This document shows, one piece after another, positions 21,688 through 33,100 of a DNA stretch of 64,000 nt (its first letter is position 1; every line of letters begins with the position of its first letter). Both the position numbers and the translations under genes were made by a program. Source of the stretch: Owenia fusiformis (Eukaryota; Annelida; Polychaeta; Sabellida; Oweniidae); the NCBI GenBank assembly GCA_903813345.2, contig CAIIXF020000007.1, positions 8,439,730 through 8,503,729 on the forward strand, read 5' to 3'. The notes below the pieces were generated by a model. The model saw only the letters and a list, made by a program, of their open reading frames with translations, ran no database searches and had not been told where the DNA came from.

Positions 21688-21985
21688 TATCCCACTGAAT
21701 GGAGTTCCAGTAGGGATATAGAAAAGCCATCCCTCTGTAGGTCAGTCCATCAATGAATGATTGGGTTCAAATTGTAGTCTGATACTATTTGGGCATAGGA
21801 CCTCTGCTAGAGACAAAATTTCAACATGGTCACTTAATTCAAGCGAATATAGTGAAAATTAGGGCACCTTGAAAATTTGGGCTTTTACAGTAATATTACA
21901 GCCTGGTTATTTCTACCATGAAATGATCAAAAAGATGTGTGATTTGTCATAGTTTTTGTTTGGTGGGATTTGCAACTGAGAGGTT
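21688..21985 (+). repeat. TATCCC...GGGAT repeat B, copy 2
   Basis: Starts tatcccactgaatggagttc and ends gtttggtgggatttgcaact. Start and end are inverted relatives. Confidence 0.65.
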
Positions 21986-22009
21986 TTTGTTTCTTTAGTA
22001 GTATATATG

Positions 22010-22255
22010 TACCATTATTAGTCATCACGAACATGTGCTAGGTGCTATTATTAGTCACTATGTGCATGTACAAGCTATAAGTCACCATGAATATGGAAAT
22101 GGGCTATCATTAGTCACCATTTATGTGTAAATGGGCTATTATTAGTCACCGTTTATGTGTAAATGGGCTATTATTAGTCACTGTTTATGTGTAAATGGGC
22201 TATTATTAGTCACCGTTTATGTGTATATGTGCTATTTTAGTCACCTTATGCCTGT
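22010..22255 (+). repeat. 32-bp tandem repeat
   Basis: About seven units of attattagtcaccgtttatg and tgtaaatgggct. The middle units are nearly identical. Confidence 0.8.
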
Positions 22256-22447
22256 TTATGTCCTTTAATTCGTCTTTGGATACTTGTACATACCCGTAAC
22301 TATTACGTCACCCATCATGAACAAGGGTCATTATGTTTAACCACCCAGATATGTTTGGGTTTTAGTTTTACAAGAATGGCAGAGTTTTTCAATTAAAAAT
22401 ATCTGCAAATATTGTATTGACGTTTCTTGCTTTTCAAACATTTACTG

Positions 22448-24570
22448 CCCTTAAGAAAAAAGCCATGGTAACCATGGTATTCCATGGTGCGCCCATGGTT
22501 TTCCATGGAAATTCATGGTTTTCCATGTTATTTTCCATGGAAATTCATGGACGCCCATGGTAATCTTCCATGGATATTTACCATGATTTTCCGTGGTAAT
22601 TGTTGGTTTGGTAATTGGTTTTTAATGGATGTGTCATGGAGATGTAAAATCAACAATTTTGGTAGGATTTGTATTTACCAAAATCTCCAAAATGAATGTT
22701 TTGATGATATATCCCAGTTAGACTGAGACTTATCATTGAGAAAAAAGGGTGCACATTTCATTTTGAAGGTATAGCAAGAACATTCATCGAATGTTAGACT
22801 CAGCTTACAAATGAGAAAATATGTGAAACAGCAGAGCAGAGAGTAGGCCACAAGATTTCAAAAACAATTGTGCAAAGGTCTTTTGTGTAGATCAAGACTA
22901 GATAGAGATTGCTTATTTTTTAGGCCAAACACTTCTTTCCTTTGAAAAAGATTAAGTCAAACTAGCCCAAGCTCTGTTTTATTTCAATACTTTCTTTAAT
23001 TTTCAGTTTTAAAAATCAATATGAAGTAATTTAAGAAATAAATAACTCATTTTCTTAAATTACATTTCGTACAGTTGAGAATACAATCAAAAACCATGGT
23101 TTCTTTCTTTGAAGTTGAGAAAACTGCAATCAAAAGCCATGGAAGACGGTTGATTGCAATCGAAAGCCATGCTTTTCCATGGTTATTTCTTTGATGTTTT
23201 GGAAAGTGCAAAAAAAAGCCATGGTTTTCCATGATTATTCTTTTGATCTTTTGAAAGTCCATGGTTTTCCATGGGCTATTTGTTTGGTCTTTTGGAAGCA
23301 GAAAAATGAATAATACATTATGTTTCTAAATGAACTTCTCCAAATTAAGTCCCATTCAACTTTTATAAGCATATTATCTGAAATAATCCACAGAAAAGTA
23401 TATACTTTTACAGAATTTTGACTTGAAATTGAGATGGGGGATTAAACACAAGCCTATGGCTGCAAACTGAAATGTTATACCTAAGTGATAAAAATTCAAT
23501 TTGTCTATGTAAGAATATTATATTTAAAAAGGAGTTGCATGAAGGAAGGGGAGGGGGTTAACAACACCATTTGGCTTAAAACATGAAACATAGTATAAGT
23601 AATTAAAATTGATTTGTCTTTGAATAGGAATAAATAATCATTTGCATAATTTTTAAATATTTGGTTGCCATTATTCTATGTTAATTAGGTGTCTTAACTC
23701 TCAAATTAATGTCAAAAGATTAATCTCTTTACAACAGATTATAAGAGTTCATTTGCATAATTCTTAAATATTCTGATCTTAATTGTTATTATATATGATA
23801 ATCTTACTCTTTCTAATGCTCCCTCTTCAGTAATTATTATTGTCTGTGAGTGTAGACAGTGCAAGTCAGAAACTCATTGTTGATCAAATAAAACCAAATA
23901 GGATTTACTCCAAATAAAAATGTTTATTCAGTCTGCAATAAGGGAATCCAGTGAGCTGATTTTATCACTTATTTTGTCTTTTTTACATAAGTGCCAAAGT
24001 TAAATGATAGCAAATCCCAGCAAACAAATTATTACTTTAAATTGTGGGGTCAAATCATCAATTAAAAAAATATTAAGTAAACAGTTCTTTGTCATATGAC
24101 ACTATGTACAGAATGTACTAAACATATATTCAGATTGTAAAAACATGGTTGTATTTCAGGCCTGAAACCAGCTTTTGTCAAGAAGGTTGACTTTCTCAAA
24201 GATTTTGGGGTGGGGGGGGGTGTCATATTCTTTTATCTATGATTAATGAGACTAATTCTCAATCCAGCTTGGATTCATTCGTTAAAATATTGATTCAATT
24301 TTGAAGATTTTGGTAAAAACAAAACCTGCCAAAATTGTTGATTTTACAACTCAAGTGTCATGGTAAAAACATGGCATGTTCATGAAAAAACAATTACCAA
24401 ACCACCAATTACCACGGAAAATCATGGTAAATATCCATGGAAGATTACCATGGGTATCCATGAATTTCCAAGGAAAATACCTTGAAAAACCATGAATTTC
24501 CATGGAAAACCATGGATTACCATGGACGCACCATGGAATACCATGGTTACCATGGCTTTTTTCTTAAGGG
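22448..24570. mobile_element. 2.1-kb CCATGG-rich fold-back element
   Basis: The ends are inverted copies beginning cccttaagaaaaaagccatg. The arms run about 280 bp with high similarity (for example gatatttaccatgattttcc and taaaatcaacaattttgg in both). Arms and interior (23090-23280) are packed with ccatgg, ttccatgg and gccatgg words. There is no transposase-like frame, so it is non-autonomous. No clear target duplication was seen. It could be a transposon with subterminal binding sites; the family is unknown. Confidence 0.8.
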
Positions 24571-27439
24571 TGTTTATCCTCAAGTGATCTTGAAATAAGA
24601 GAATTCGAAACAGGGAGTTGATGAAACAGCATTATAAATGTGTGTATTGTACACACTGGGGAAGATATTTATGACCAGTCTTATTTGTGCAAAAATATGC
24701 TATAATATCAGTTGGCACAAGAGCTTGAATTGAGAGCTTTACCTGTACTCAATTAAACCTGACCAACTTCAAGAATCCACTGAATAAGCTATTCCCCTAT
24801 TGTTACTTTGTTACCTTAGTAATTATTATTTTCTTGTTCGCCTTTGCCTTTGAATTCCTTTTGAAAGGTCTGGTGAATGAACTCAATCACATGTGTTCAG
24901 AGTCTGAGGTATGCTCGCACACCCTTTGTAGTTACGTATTGAATGTTTTAGAAAAGCATGAGAGAGAATGGTGCCATGAAAGATTGTATATAAAAATGTA
25001 TTGGAGTGTCTCTCTAGGACAAAGCTTACTTTACATTAAATTCATGTAGTGTTAGAATGCATCAATGTATTTGGTGAAATGTTCCCGTTTTAAAGTGGTT
25101 CAACCTGTAACTCTGAATGTTAAAAATCAAGCTTACTGTCACTTTAACCACCTATAGTAAATTGTCAAAATGTTTCACTAAGTAAGTAAATTGACCACCT
25201 TCTAAAAATGCTATTAGGAGATGTCAATTGGAACTTGTGTTGTTTATCAGAAATGCAATTTTTAAGCCTTGATTTCCACCAAAATGAAAGTTAATTGATT
25301 GTGAAGGTTTCATGTTGTCATGGTGGTTTAAGACATTGAACTATTTTAGGCTTAAATTATTGGTTGAACCTCTTTGAAGAATAAAATACACAATGTTTTG
25401 TACAGTGTACTTGCATGTTAGTGATGTAATGCTAGATGGTGACATTGTGTATATTGATACTTTTAGTGTGAATTAAATCCAAGCATTTAGTTTTGGGTGT
25501 ATTTATAAAAGCGCAAAACCACAGGGAAAGTTGAAGACTTTCATTTGTAAAATTTGTACAAAATCTTGGTGGATTATGTGCTTTCTTCGGTCACTCATTT
25601 ATTCCTCAAGTTGCAGTATGGCGACCCGAGAAAACATAAAATGACACCTATATTATATTTTATATTAAGTTATTCTTTGTCTGTATATAACTGTTTTGCA
25701 TTTGTTTGTATATAGCATCTTTAGATGGAGAGCCAGTTGATGAATGGAACCTTTGAATTCGAATCTTTAGGAATTTTTTTATGCTGTTATGGAGTCCTTT
25801 TTGAGAAAAAGAAAACTTTCTTTGTCATATGAAAACAAACTCTAGTCAGATGAAAAATTCTTTAGTTTTAATTGTCTGATTTTAAAACCGTGTTTTAGGT
25901 ATTTTAAAGTACATAATTCAAGACATTCTGATCATATTAATCCATTTGTCAAATATATTATGGCATCTTAGTAAGTAAAATTAGATGGATATTTCAGTGA
26001 TTTGTATAGCCCTAATAATATTACATAGGTCTAACTAAATAGATGTACTCAAAAAGATGTACAATTTCTTAATTTTCTACTGTTAAACTGATTTGACATG
26101 TACTAGTACATGTATGTATTTTTGTACAAGATTCTGTGTTGTCTCCAATATTTATGTACATGTACATGTATAATAACAAAAAACATGGTATTTGAGCTTT
26201 AATTGTACAATACCGGTAAGAAAACTTTGGAAGACGGCAAATGTGGGTTTATTAATGTTTATTTTTATTGGAAATTTTTTTATTAAATAATGTAAAAGGA
26301 ATGTTTTCTATAGTAATGAGCAAATAGGATTCTGTTGATCATATAAAAATACTAATGTAAATGCCAGTAATAGATAAGGAGGCGCATCACATGGGACATA
26401 TTCAAACTAAAAAAAAATTTTTTTCTGTAAAATAATTATCTTGCCTACTTCAATGACGATATTTCGTAAACTCCGATATTGTCCTATGCACCATCTCAAT
26501 GGGTTCAAAAAAAATACTTATTGGCATATTGCCACTTTAAGTGAGTTTATCTGCGAGTTCACAGCAGCAAATGTAATATTTGCTATTATATTAGACATTT
26601 CTGTAAATGTAAACTTGGTGTTTTTCATTTATCAACAGTTTCTACATGAGCCAGAAAAATCTTATAAGGGGCTATGACGAGATGTGGCTTGTAGCTAACT
26701 CAGGATACAATGCCTCGTAAAAATGCATTTCCGCACTGTAAACTCAAAACTACTAAGACCTCTAACAAATACCTCATCCTCAATACATTTACTATTATAT
26801 GGACACTGTTCTGGTAATTTGCTTAAATTAAATTTTAGCTGAATTTTATATTGTTTTGGTATGTATGTATGGTAAATCGCATACATTACATGCTGTATTT
26901 ATTATGTTTAATAGATCACACTTTTAATTTCCCTTGTTTCATTATAATTTTTCAGGGAGAAAACAAGGGGTATTACAAGAGTGGTCTGGTCACAAGCAGG
27001 GATACATTTTGTCACAATAAATCATATTCTAAGAAATTCCTATGTCCACTGTTGTAACCTTAGTAACCTTGTTGAATATTTTGGAAAATGTACACATGGT
27101 TGTTATGATTACATAAAGCACATGGCAGTCTTTTGTAACCATGCTAATGTCATTTTGTAACAACACTCTTTCACAGGAAAATTGTGCAAGTATTATATTT
27201 TAAGATGTGTAAACACAATTTTGACAAGATTGGATCATCTGTGTAAATGACGTATACAGATAACAGAATGTAGGTGTCTCATAACATTATAATTGTACAG
27301 CGTGTTATATAAATATATTATAACGAGTACCAAGTATAGAACAATGATCATTTTTATATGTCTATGTAAAGTGCTGTTTATATAGAACATTATGTTTTTC
27401 TGTGATCAAGTTAGAATAAAATCAACATCATAGAAATTA
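24571..27439. other. Intergenic sequence without recognised gene
   Basis: AT-rich, containing small palindromes such as tgtacatgtaca near 26155 and AATAAA words. Open frames here are short and have no recognisable motif. It could include distal 3' UTR of the receptor gene. Confidence 0.4.
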
Positions 27440-27499
27440 AATTGTTTTGTTCTCGTGCTAAATAGTGTGCAGTAGTTCTCATACACAAATTGGAATGTT

Positions 27500-27665
27500 A
27501 AATAGAGAATCCGATCTGGCTTGCAAGGTAAACAAAAAACTTTTTGATACATATAATTCCTTATCATGTTTACTCACTAAAAATGCCCAAAGTGCATATT
27601 TATTTCAGGAAACTAAAGATCTTCCAATAATGTACTATTTTTCTATAAATATGGTTACCATATAA
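27500..27665 (+). repeat. Interspersed repeat C, copy 3
   Basis: ttaaatagagaatccgatct, aaatgcccaaagtgcatatt and taatgtactatttttctata match repeat C in order. Confidence 0.55.
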
Positions 27666-28069
27666 ATGAGCAGATCGATTTAGGGATCCTGTAGAGATGA
27701 TACATTTTCAATTTTGTATGAGATTTACCAGCATCCATATTGATGAATGATCTTCCATGGATAAACTGACAGGTAATGTTATTGATTAAAAAATTGGTTA
27801 GCTAGAATACAAGGCCCATTGTTTGAATAAATGCTGTCTAAAATAAAATCCCAGAATCCAGTACCTCAGCCAGAATCTTTTATAAACAAGGCAAATAAAA
27901 GGGGTAACTGGGCTAGTGCACCATTCAAAGGTTTTCATGAGACCCCCTCCCCCCAATGTGGGAAGGGGTGGGGATATTAACAAAAATGTCAAATTACCTA
28001 CCCTAGGAGCAACCTCGTAAAGTCAATTTACATGATTAACCAACCCCGGTAGCAATAACTGGCCAAATA

Positions 28070-28460
28070 CAGAGTGGTCCAAAAATGGGACACTCTTATT
28101 TCAAAAATAAATATTGATGTTATTGATGAAAACATATCATACTATATACCAGTGGATAGGGAAATCTATTATCTTTAATTTCGTATATCATAAGTTCAAA
28201 TTTATTATAATGCCCATCAACCAGTGTCCATAATACAAATTACGTCATTTTGTTTCAAAACGGTTTTGCAAACCAAGTTTTATGTCAGTATAAACAGGTG
28301 TTCAGAATGTCCACCATTTTGATCAATCATAACACTTGATATGCTGTTGAGAGAATGAATTCCACTTCTCAACAATTCTATCCTTAGTAAGGGGCGTCTT
28401 GTGGCGTCTTACAAAACTCTGCAGGCAACTGCCAGGAGGAGCAATATTGAGAGTGAACTC
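28070..28460 (-). pseudogene. 3' remnant of a Tc1/mariner-like element with decayed transposase end
   Basis: The plus-strand left end cagagtggtccaaaaatggg follows TA and resembles a mariner-type terminus. On the minus strand, PLTKDRIVEKWNSFSQQ is followed, after a one-base frame change, by MIDQNGGHSEHLF, the C-terminal signature GGH.EHL of a mariner/IS630-type transposase. Only the end of the gene remains. Confidence 0.55.
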
Positions 28461-28471
28461 AGCTGGGGTTT

Positions 28472-28702
28472 TACCCTTTGCATTCGTTTGACCTCACTTC
28501 TTAAAAGAGAGCTTCATCTTCACTCTTTCAAACTAAAATAAACCTGTGAACTCACAGCGCCAATCAGTGTTCGTCGGCCAAATTTGACCGATGTTCTATA
28601 TTTGGTCATTCCATCTGACGTCATCGTTGAGCCCGGAATTGACCAATGATATGCGCATATTTAATTAGAACGCATTTGGCGTATGTTTCTTCAAGCTCAC
28701 TG
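28472..28702 (+). repeat. Interspersed repeat D, copy 3
   Basis: taccctttgcattcgtttga, then ttcttaaaagagagcttcat and ttcactctttcaaac, as at 9763. It directly abuts the transposase remnant. Confidence 0.6.
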
Positions 28703-29790
28703 ATTGGTGGAAGGTCAGCGCCTAGGTCAGAAGTGATTTATTACCCAAACTGTCAATTTATTACCCAAACTGTCACCGGTACCCGTCATGGGGGCAGGGC
28801 TACTAAACTGTTATATGGTCTCTACTAGGCAGTGTAGATTAACTAGACTCTGCACGCAGGGTACTGAGGTTTATTTACACAGTGGTCGGTCAAATTGGGC
28901 GGATTTATCAAGGTAAGGTAGGAACAATCAAAACCTTGTGAATCAAGATAAGACAGTAAAATATTGAGAATGTGGCTAAATTCATTCCCCCTAATCACTG
29001 TAGTCAAAATTGCAGATTACCTTTGTCCTGGATGTAATGGAGTGATATGGATTTGAGCCCCCTGGGAGAATACTCCATGTGGGGATCTCACACAAATCTT
29101 GATAATTCATTACAAGACAAATTCAACTCGTCAAACTTAACAGATTCCTTCAATGTCTCTGATGTTCCACATATATATAGAATGCCAATTCCTAGTAGTG
29201 CATGGGAATACACATTTACTCATGTTTTATCCATGTGTATGTAAACATAGTGGTCGCTTAAATAGATGATCCCAGAGGGTGTAAATCATTGCATATTTTT
29301 TAATTTTAAATTTCAAACATAGGCATGGTCTTGTTCATTTTACATCAAGCCCTTCATATCCACACATTCACAAGGGAAGGAGCAGAACCGATGTAAGGCA
29401 ATGGTTTACTCATTTCACAACAAAACAATTCAATTCAGATAAATAATATTCATGTATATTTCTTAAACCAACTCATATACAGGTACAATCTTCAAGATCC
29501 AATTGTGACCCAACACTTCCAATATGGAAATGTATTCACACGATCAATAAAATGTAGAACAATAGTAAATATAGGTTTGAAATTATCTAAATTATCATTG
29601 TTCCTATTCCCCTTGTAGTAAACAAATGTAAGATTCCAAATGGAAAATATAATTCTACTGAAAGAAAACTGACTTCCATTAAAAAACATGGGAGATTGAT
29701 GTAAACACCATCACTGGCATTGATGGTATTAATTTCCTCAAATTAGCCACTGACATTATTGAAGGTATCATGTCAACTGGGAGGATGGAG

Positions 29791-29796
29791 TTTATT
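29791..29796 (-). terminator. Candidate polyadenylation signal of ZC3H15
   Basis: AATAAA on the minus strand, 188 bases after the stop codon. It is the nearest I found; the cleavage site is not shown. Confidence 0.4.
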
Positions 29797-29983
29797 CAAA
29801 ATCTCCATAAAGTAAAGGTTACAATGTTTTTGATGGACATTGATTTATCGACGGACCACACACTAACTGACTTTTCTTGTATAGGTTAGTTGTTCAAGAA
29901 TATGGAAGATCTAAAGGGACTACTACAAAAAGCATGATTTAGTCAGTCAGCAATCCTTAATTTTACACTACAGGTAACTTGGG

Positions 29984-30180
29984 TCATGCGTCTAATTCTA
30001 AAGTGTCTAGATCATCTTCTAGTGCGTCCAAATCTTCATCATCAAACAGGTTCTCATCAATGTCTATATCTCCACCCATGGCCCCATTTTCAATGCCATG
30101 AGTCGTGGCAGCTACTGCAGCATCAGCCTCAGATTTTTTATCAGGTATGGCTCCAGCAACACCTAATTTTGAGGCTTCAC
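29984..30180 (-). CDS. ZC3H15: ZC3H15 exon 11 with stop
   Basis: 64 codons plus TGA. The end [20 protein letters not shown] then DTLELDA matches the conserved acidic C-terminus. Confidence 0.95.
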
Positions 30181-33100
30181 CTGAAATTTTATAAATTGGT
30201 TATACGAAATTACATTTCTAGGTATCATTATTAGAGGTATTATCATTTGGAAAGAATTCACAATCAAGTAATGAAGTTTATATCGGCAGCGTTTTTTTTG
30301 TGAGAAAAATTCTATCAGATTATGGCAAGGGTAAGCACATTTCAATGAAGAATATGTCAAACTGTATACTTTCGGAAAAAAAAATCAAAATGAACTTGCA
30401 GTATAGTGTCAGAATCAACGCAATTACTTCTTAACTTTATTATGCCAAAAGTATGTGCCCAAAACAGAAGGCTGCAGACACTCGATTCAAGGTGTGACAA
30501 ACCAGAATAATTTCTTACTGAAATCTTCCAATTTATTCACTCAACATGTTCAAAATTTCAGTTCAAATTATTCAAACTATCACCCAACTTACCATTTGTA
30601 TTTTTATCAATGCCATTAGTCATTGGAGCACTAGTTGCCCCAGAGCGGTCTTTAGCTTTGGAAACAGTTATATGTTTTTCATCAACTGCAACAGCAGCCT
30701 TACTTATTGCATCTAAGTCTATCTCCACAACAGCAACTTTATCTTCGCCCTCATCCTGAAATCATAAATAAAATGTGTCCCATTGTGTTTTTTATATCAA
30801 TAAAACTATTTAATAAAATGGGATCCCAACACCATAATTACACAAATGAATGACCCTATGAAAATATATAACAGATGATGAGCAAAGTTAAAATATTTTA
30901 ATTGTAAACTTTTTCTTAATTTCGTACAATGTGAGACATAAATGAACTATGATAGCTGCATATTTTACGTCTACAGCTGGACATTTTACTTTTACAGCTG
31001 AAAATTTTATGATTACAGCTGCACATTTTCCTAATACTACACATTAATGATATCTTACATCACTCTCCTCTCGTGTGTAGGTCATCACTTCACCATCTTC
31101 GTCATCTTCATCAGCGATCATGTCAGGATTGAACTCAAACATCTGACGACCACTTATCTAAACACAACCAAATCAATATTAAATACACGATTTATATTCT
31201 TTACAAATCAAAATATTAATTATTTGAATGGTAATTTGATCTTCATTTCTTCTTCAGTTGAAAAATTGTGAACATTGAAAGTGTATGTAGCCATGGCTAA
31301 AAAACTTTTTGGACTATTTAAAAAAAATGACAAGAAAAAAATGTCACACAGGGAAATTCAGAGTTTCAAATTCAACTTTAAAATGCAATAATAAAGATAC
31401 AAAACAACATAAAGTAATATACCTGCAGGCAAAAATCTCAGCATGGAAGTAACAGGGTAACAGATCCTTGGGATAATACATCTTGGAGGTAACAGATTCT
31501 AGGGATCACAGGGTTTGGGGGTAACAGAGCATGAGATTAAAGAATTTGGAGATAACATATCTTGGAGATAATAGATTTTGAACTAAACAGATTCTAGGGA
31601 TCACAGGGTTTGGGGGTAACAGAGCATGAGATTAAAGAATTTGGAGATAACATATCTTGGAGATAATAGATTTTGAACTAAACAGATTCTAGGGATCACA
31701 GGGTTTGGGGGTAACAGAGCATGAGATTAAAGAATTTGGAGATAACATATCTTGGAGATAATAGATTTTGAACTAAACAGATTCGAGGGATCACAGGGTT
31801 TGGGGGTAACAGAGCATGAGATTAAAGAATTTGGAGATAACCTATCCTGGAGGTAATAGATTCTGAACTAAACAGATTCTAGGGATAACAGAGTTTGAGG
31901 GCAACAGTGTTTGGGAAAAATAAAGCATAGGGCTAACAGATTCTGGGGTTAACAGGTCCTGGGGATATGAGTTTGGGAGTAAAAGATACTGGGGTTCCTG
32001 CAGGTAACAGAGCCATCAAACAACTAAAATGCACATATTTCTTACCCCAAACATTTTTCCTTGAGCAAAATCTTTCTTTTTCTTGTTCTTTTCCTTTTCA
32101 GCCTTTGCGATTTTTTCCTTTCTTTTACGATCTTTCCATGCCAAGAATGTTTCTAGCGTCACCCTCGTCAAATTATCTCCTAATGCTGCACGCTGGAAAC
32201 CAGAACATCAGATGAAGATATAATACAAGAAAGCATGTTTACGAGAGTAAGATAACATTAGTGATTTAATGTCACAAAAGATGCACACAACATTATGACA
32301 CTAGAAAAACAGCAAATCCACGGAGTAGCAAATCCCACCGAACAAAACATGTTTTGAGAAATAGGGGTAATAAAAAATTTGAACCAAATCCATCCACTTG
32401 TATTTGAGTTATCAATGATTACGTTTTTTATGAAACATGGTGGCCATTTTGAAATTCAGCTGCCACATTTAATTTTTTTCTTGTGAAGAGCTAAGCATCA
32501 GCATATCAAATTTGATAAAAATCCATCAACTGGTACTTGAGTTATCAAAGATTACATTTTTAATGAAAAATGGCAGAGATTTTGATATATAGCGGCCATC
32601 TTCAAAATTTCTCCTCGGGCAGAGCTCCAGGCATCAGTATATAAAATTTTAACTAAATCTGTCCACTGGTATATGCCCATAGGCATCAGCATGTAAAATT
32701 TGAATCAAATCTATTCACTGGTATTTGAGTTATCAAAGATTACGGATTTTACAAAAAATGGCAGCCATTTTGAAATTCAGTGGCTACCTTGAAAATCTCT
32801 TCTTGAGCAAGGCTCCTTTATCCTTAGGCAACAGCAGATAAAATTTGAACAAAATCCGTGTACTAGTATTTGAGTTATCAAAGATTATATTTTTTACAAA
32901 AATGGCAACCATTTTGAATTGAGTGGCCGAACGGTCGAACAAACAGACAGACGGCTTTCCTATATCCCCCTCGAACTTCATTGGGTGGGATAACAAAGCA
33001 TTAACATGCAAAATATTACTGCCCACCATTTGTTACAGACACCGACTGCAGAACACTGTCCACAAAAAAAGTTTGAGACTATAACACTGTCACCACTTCT

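Noticed and set aside
29047-29244. 65-codon frame (MDLSPLGEYSMWGSHTNLDN)
   Set aside because: No motif or splice context; not part of either recognised gene.
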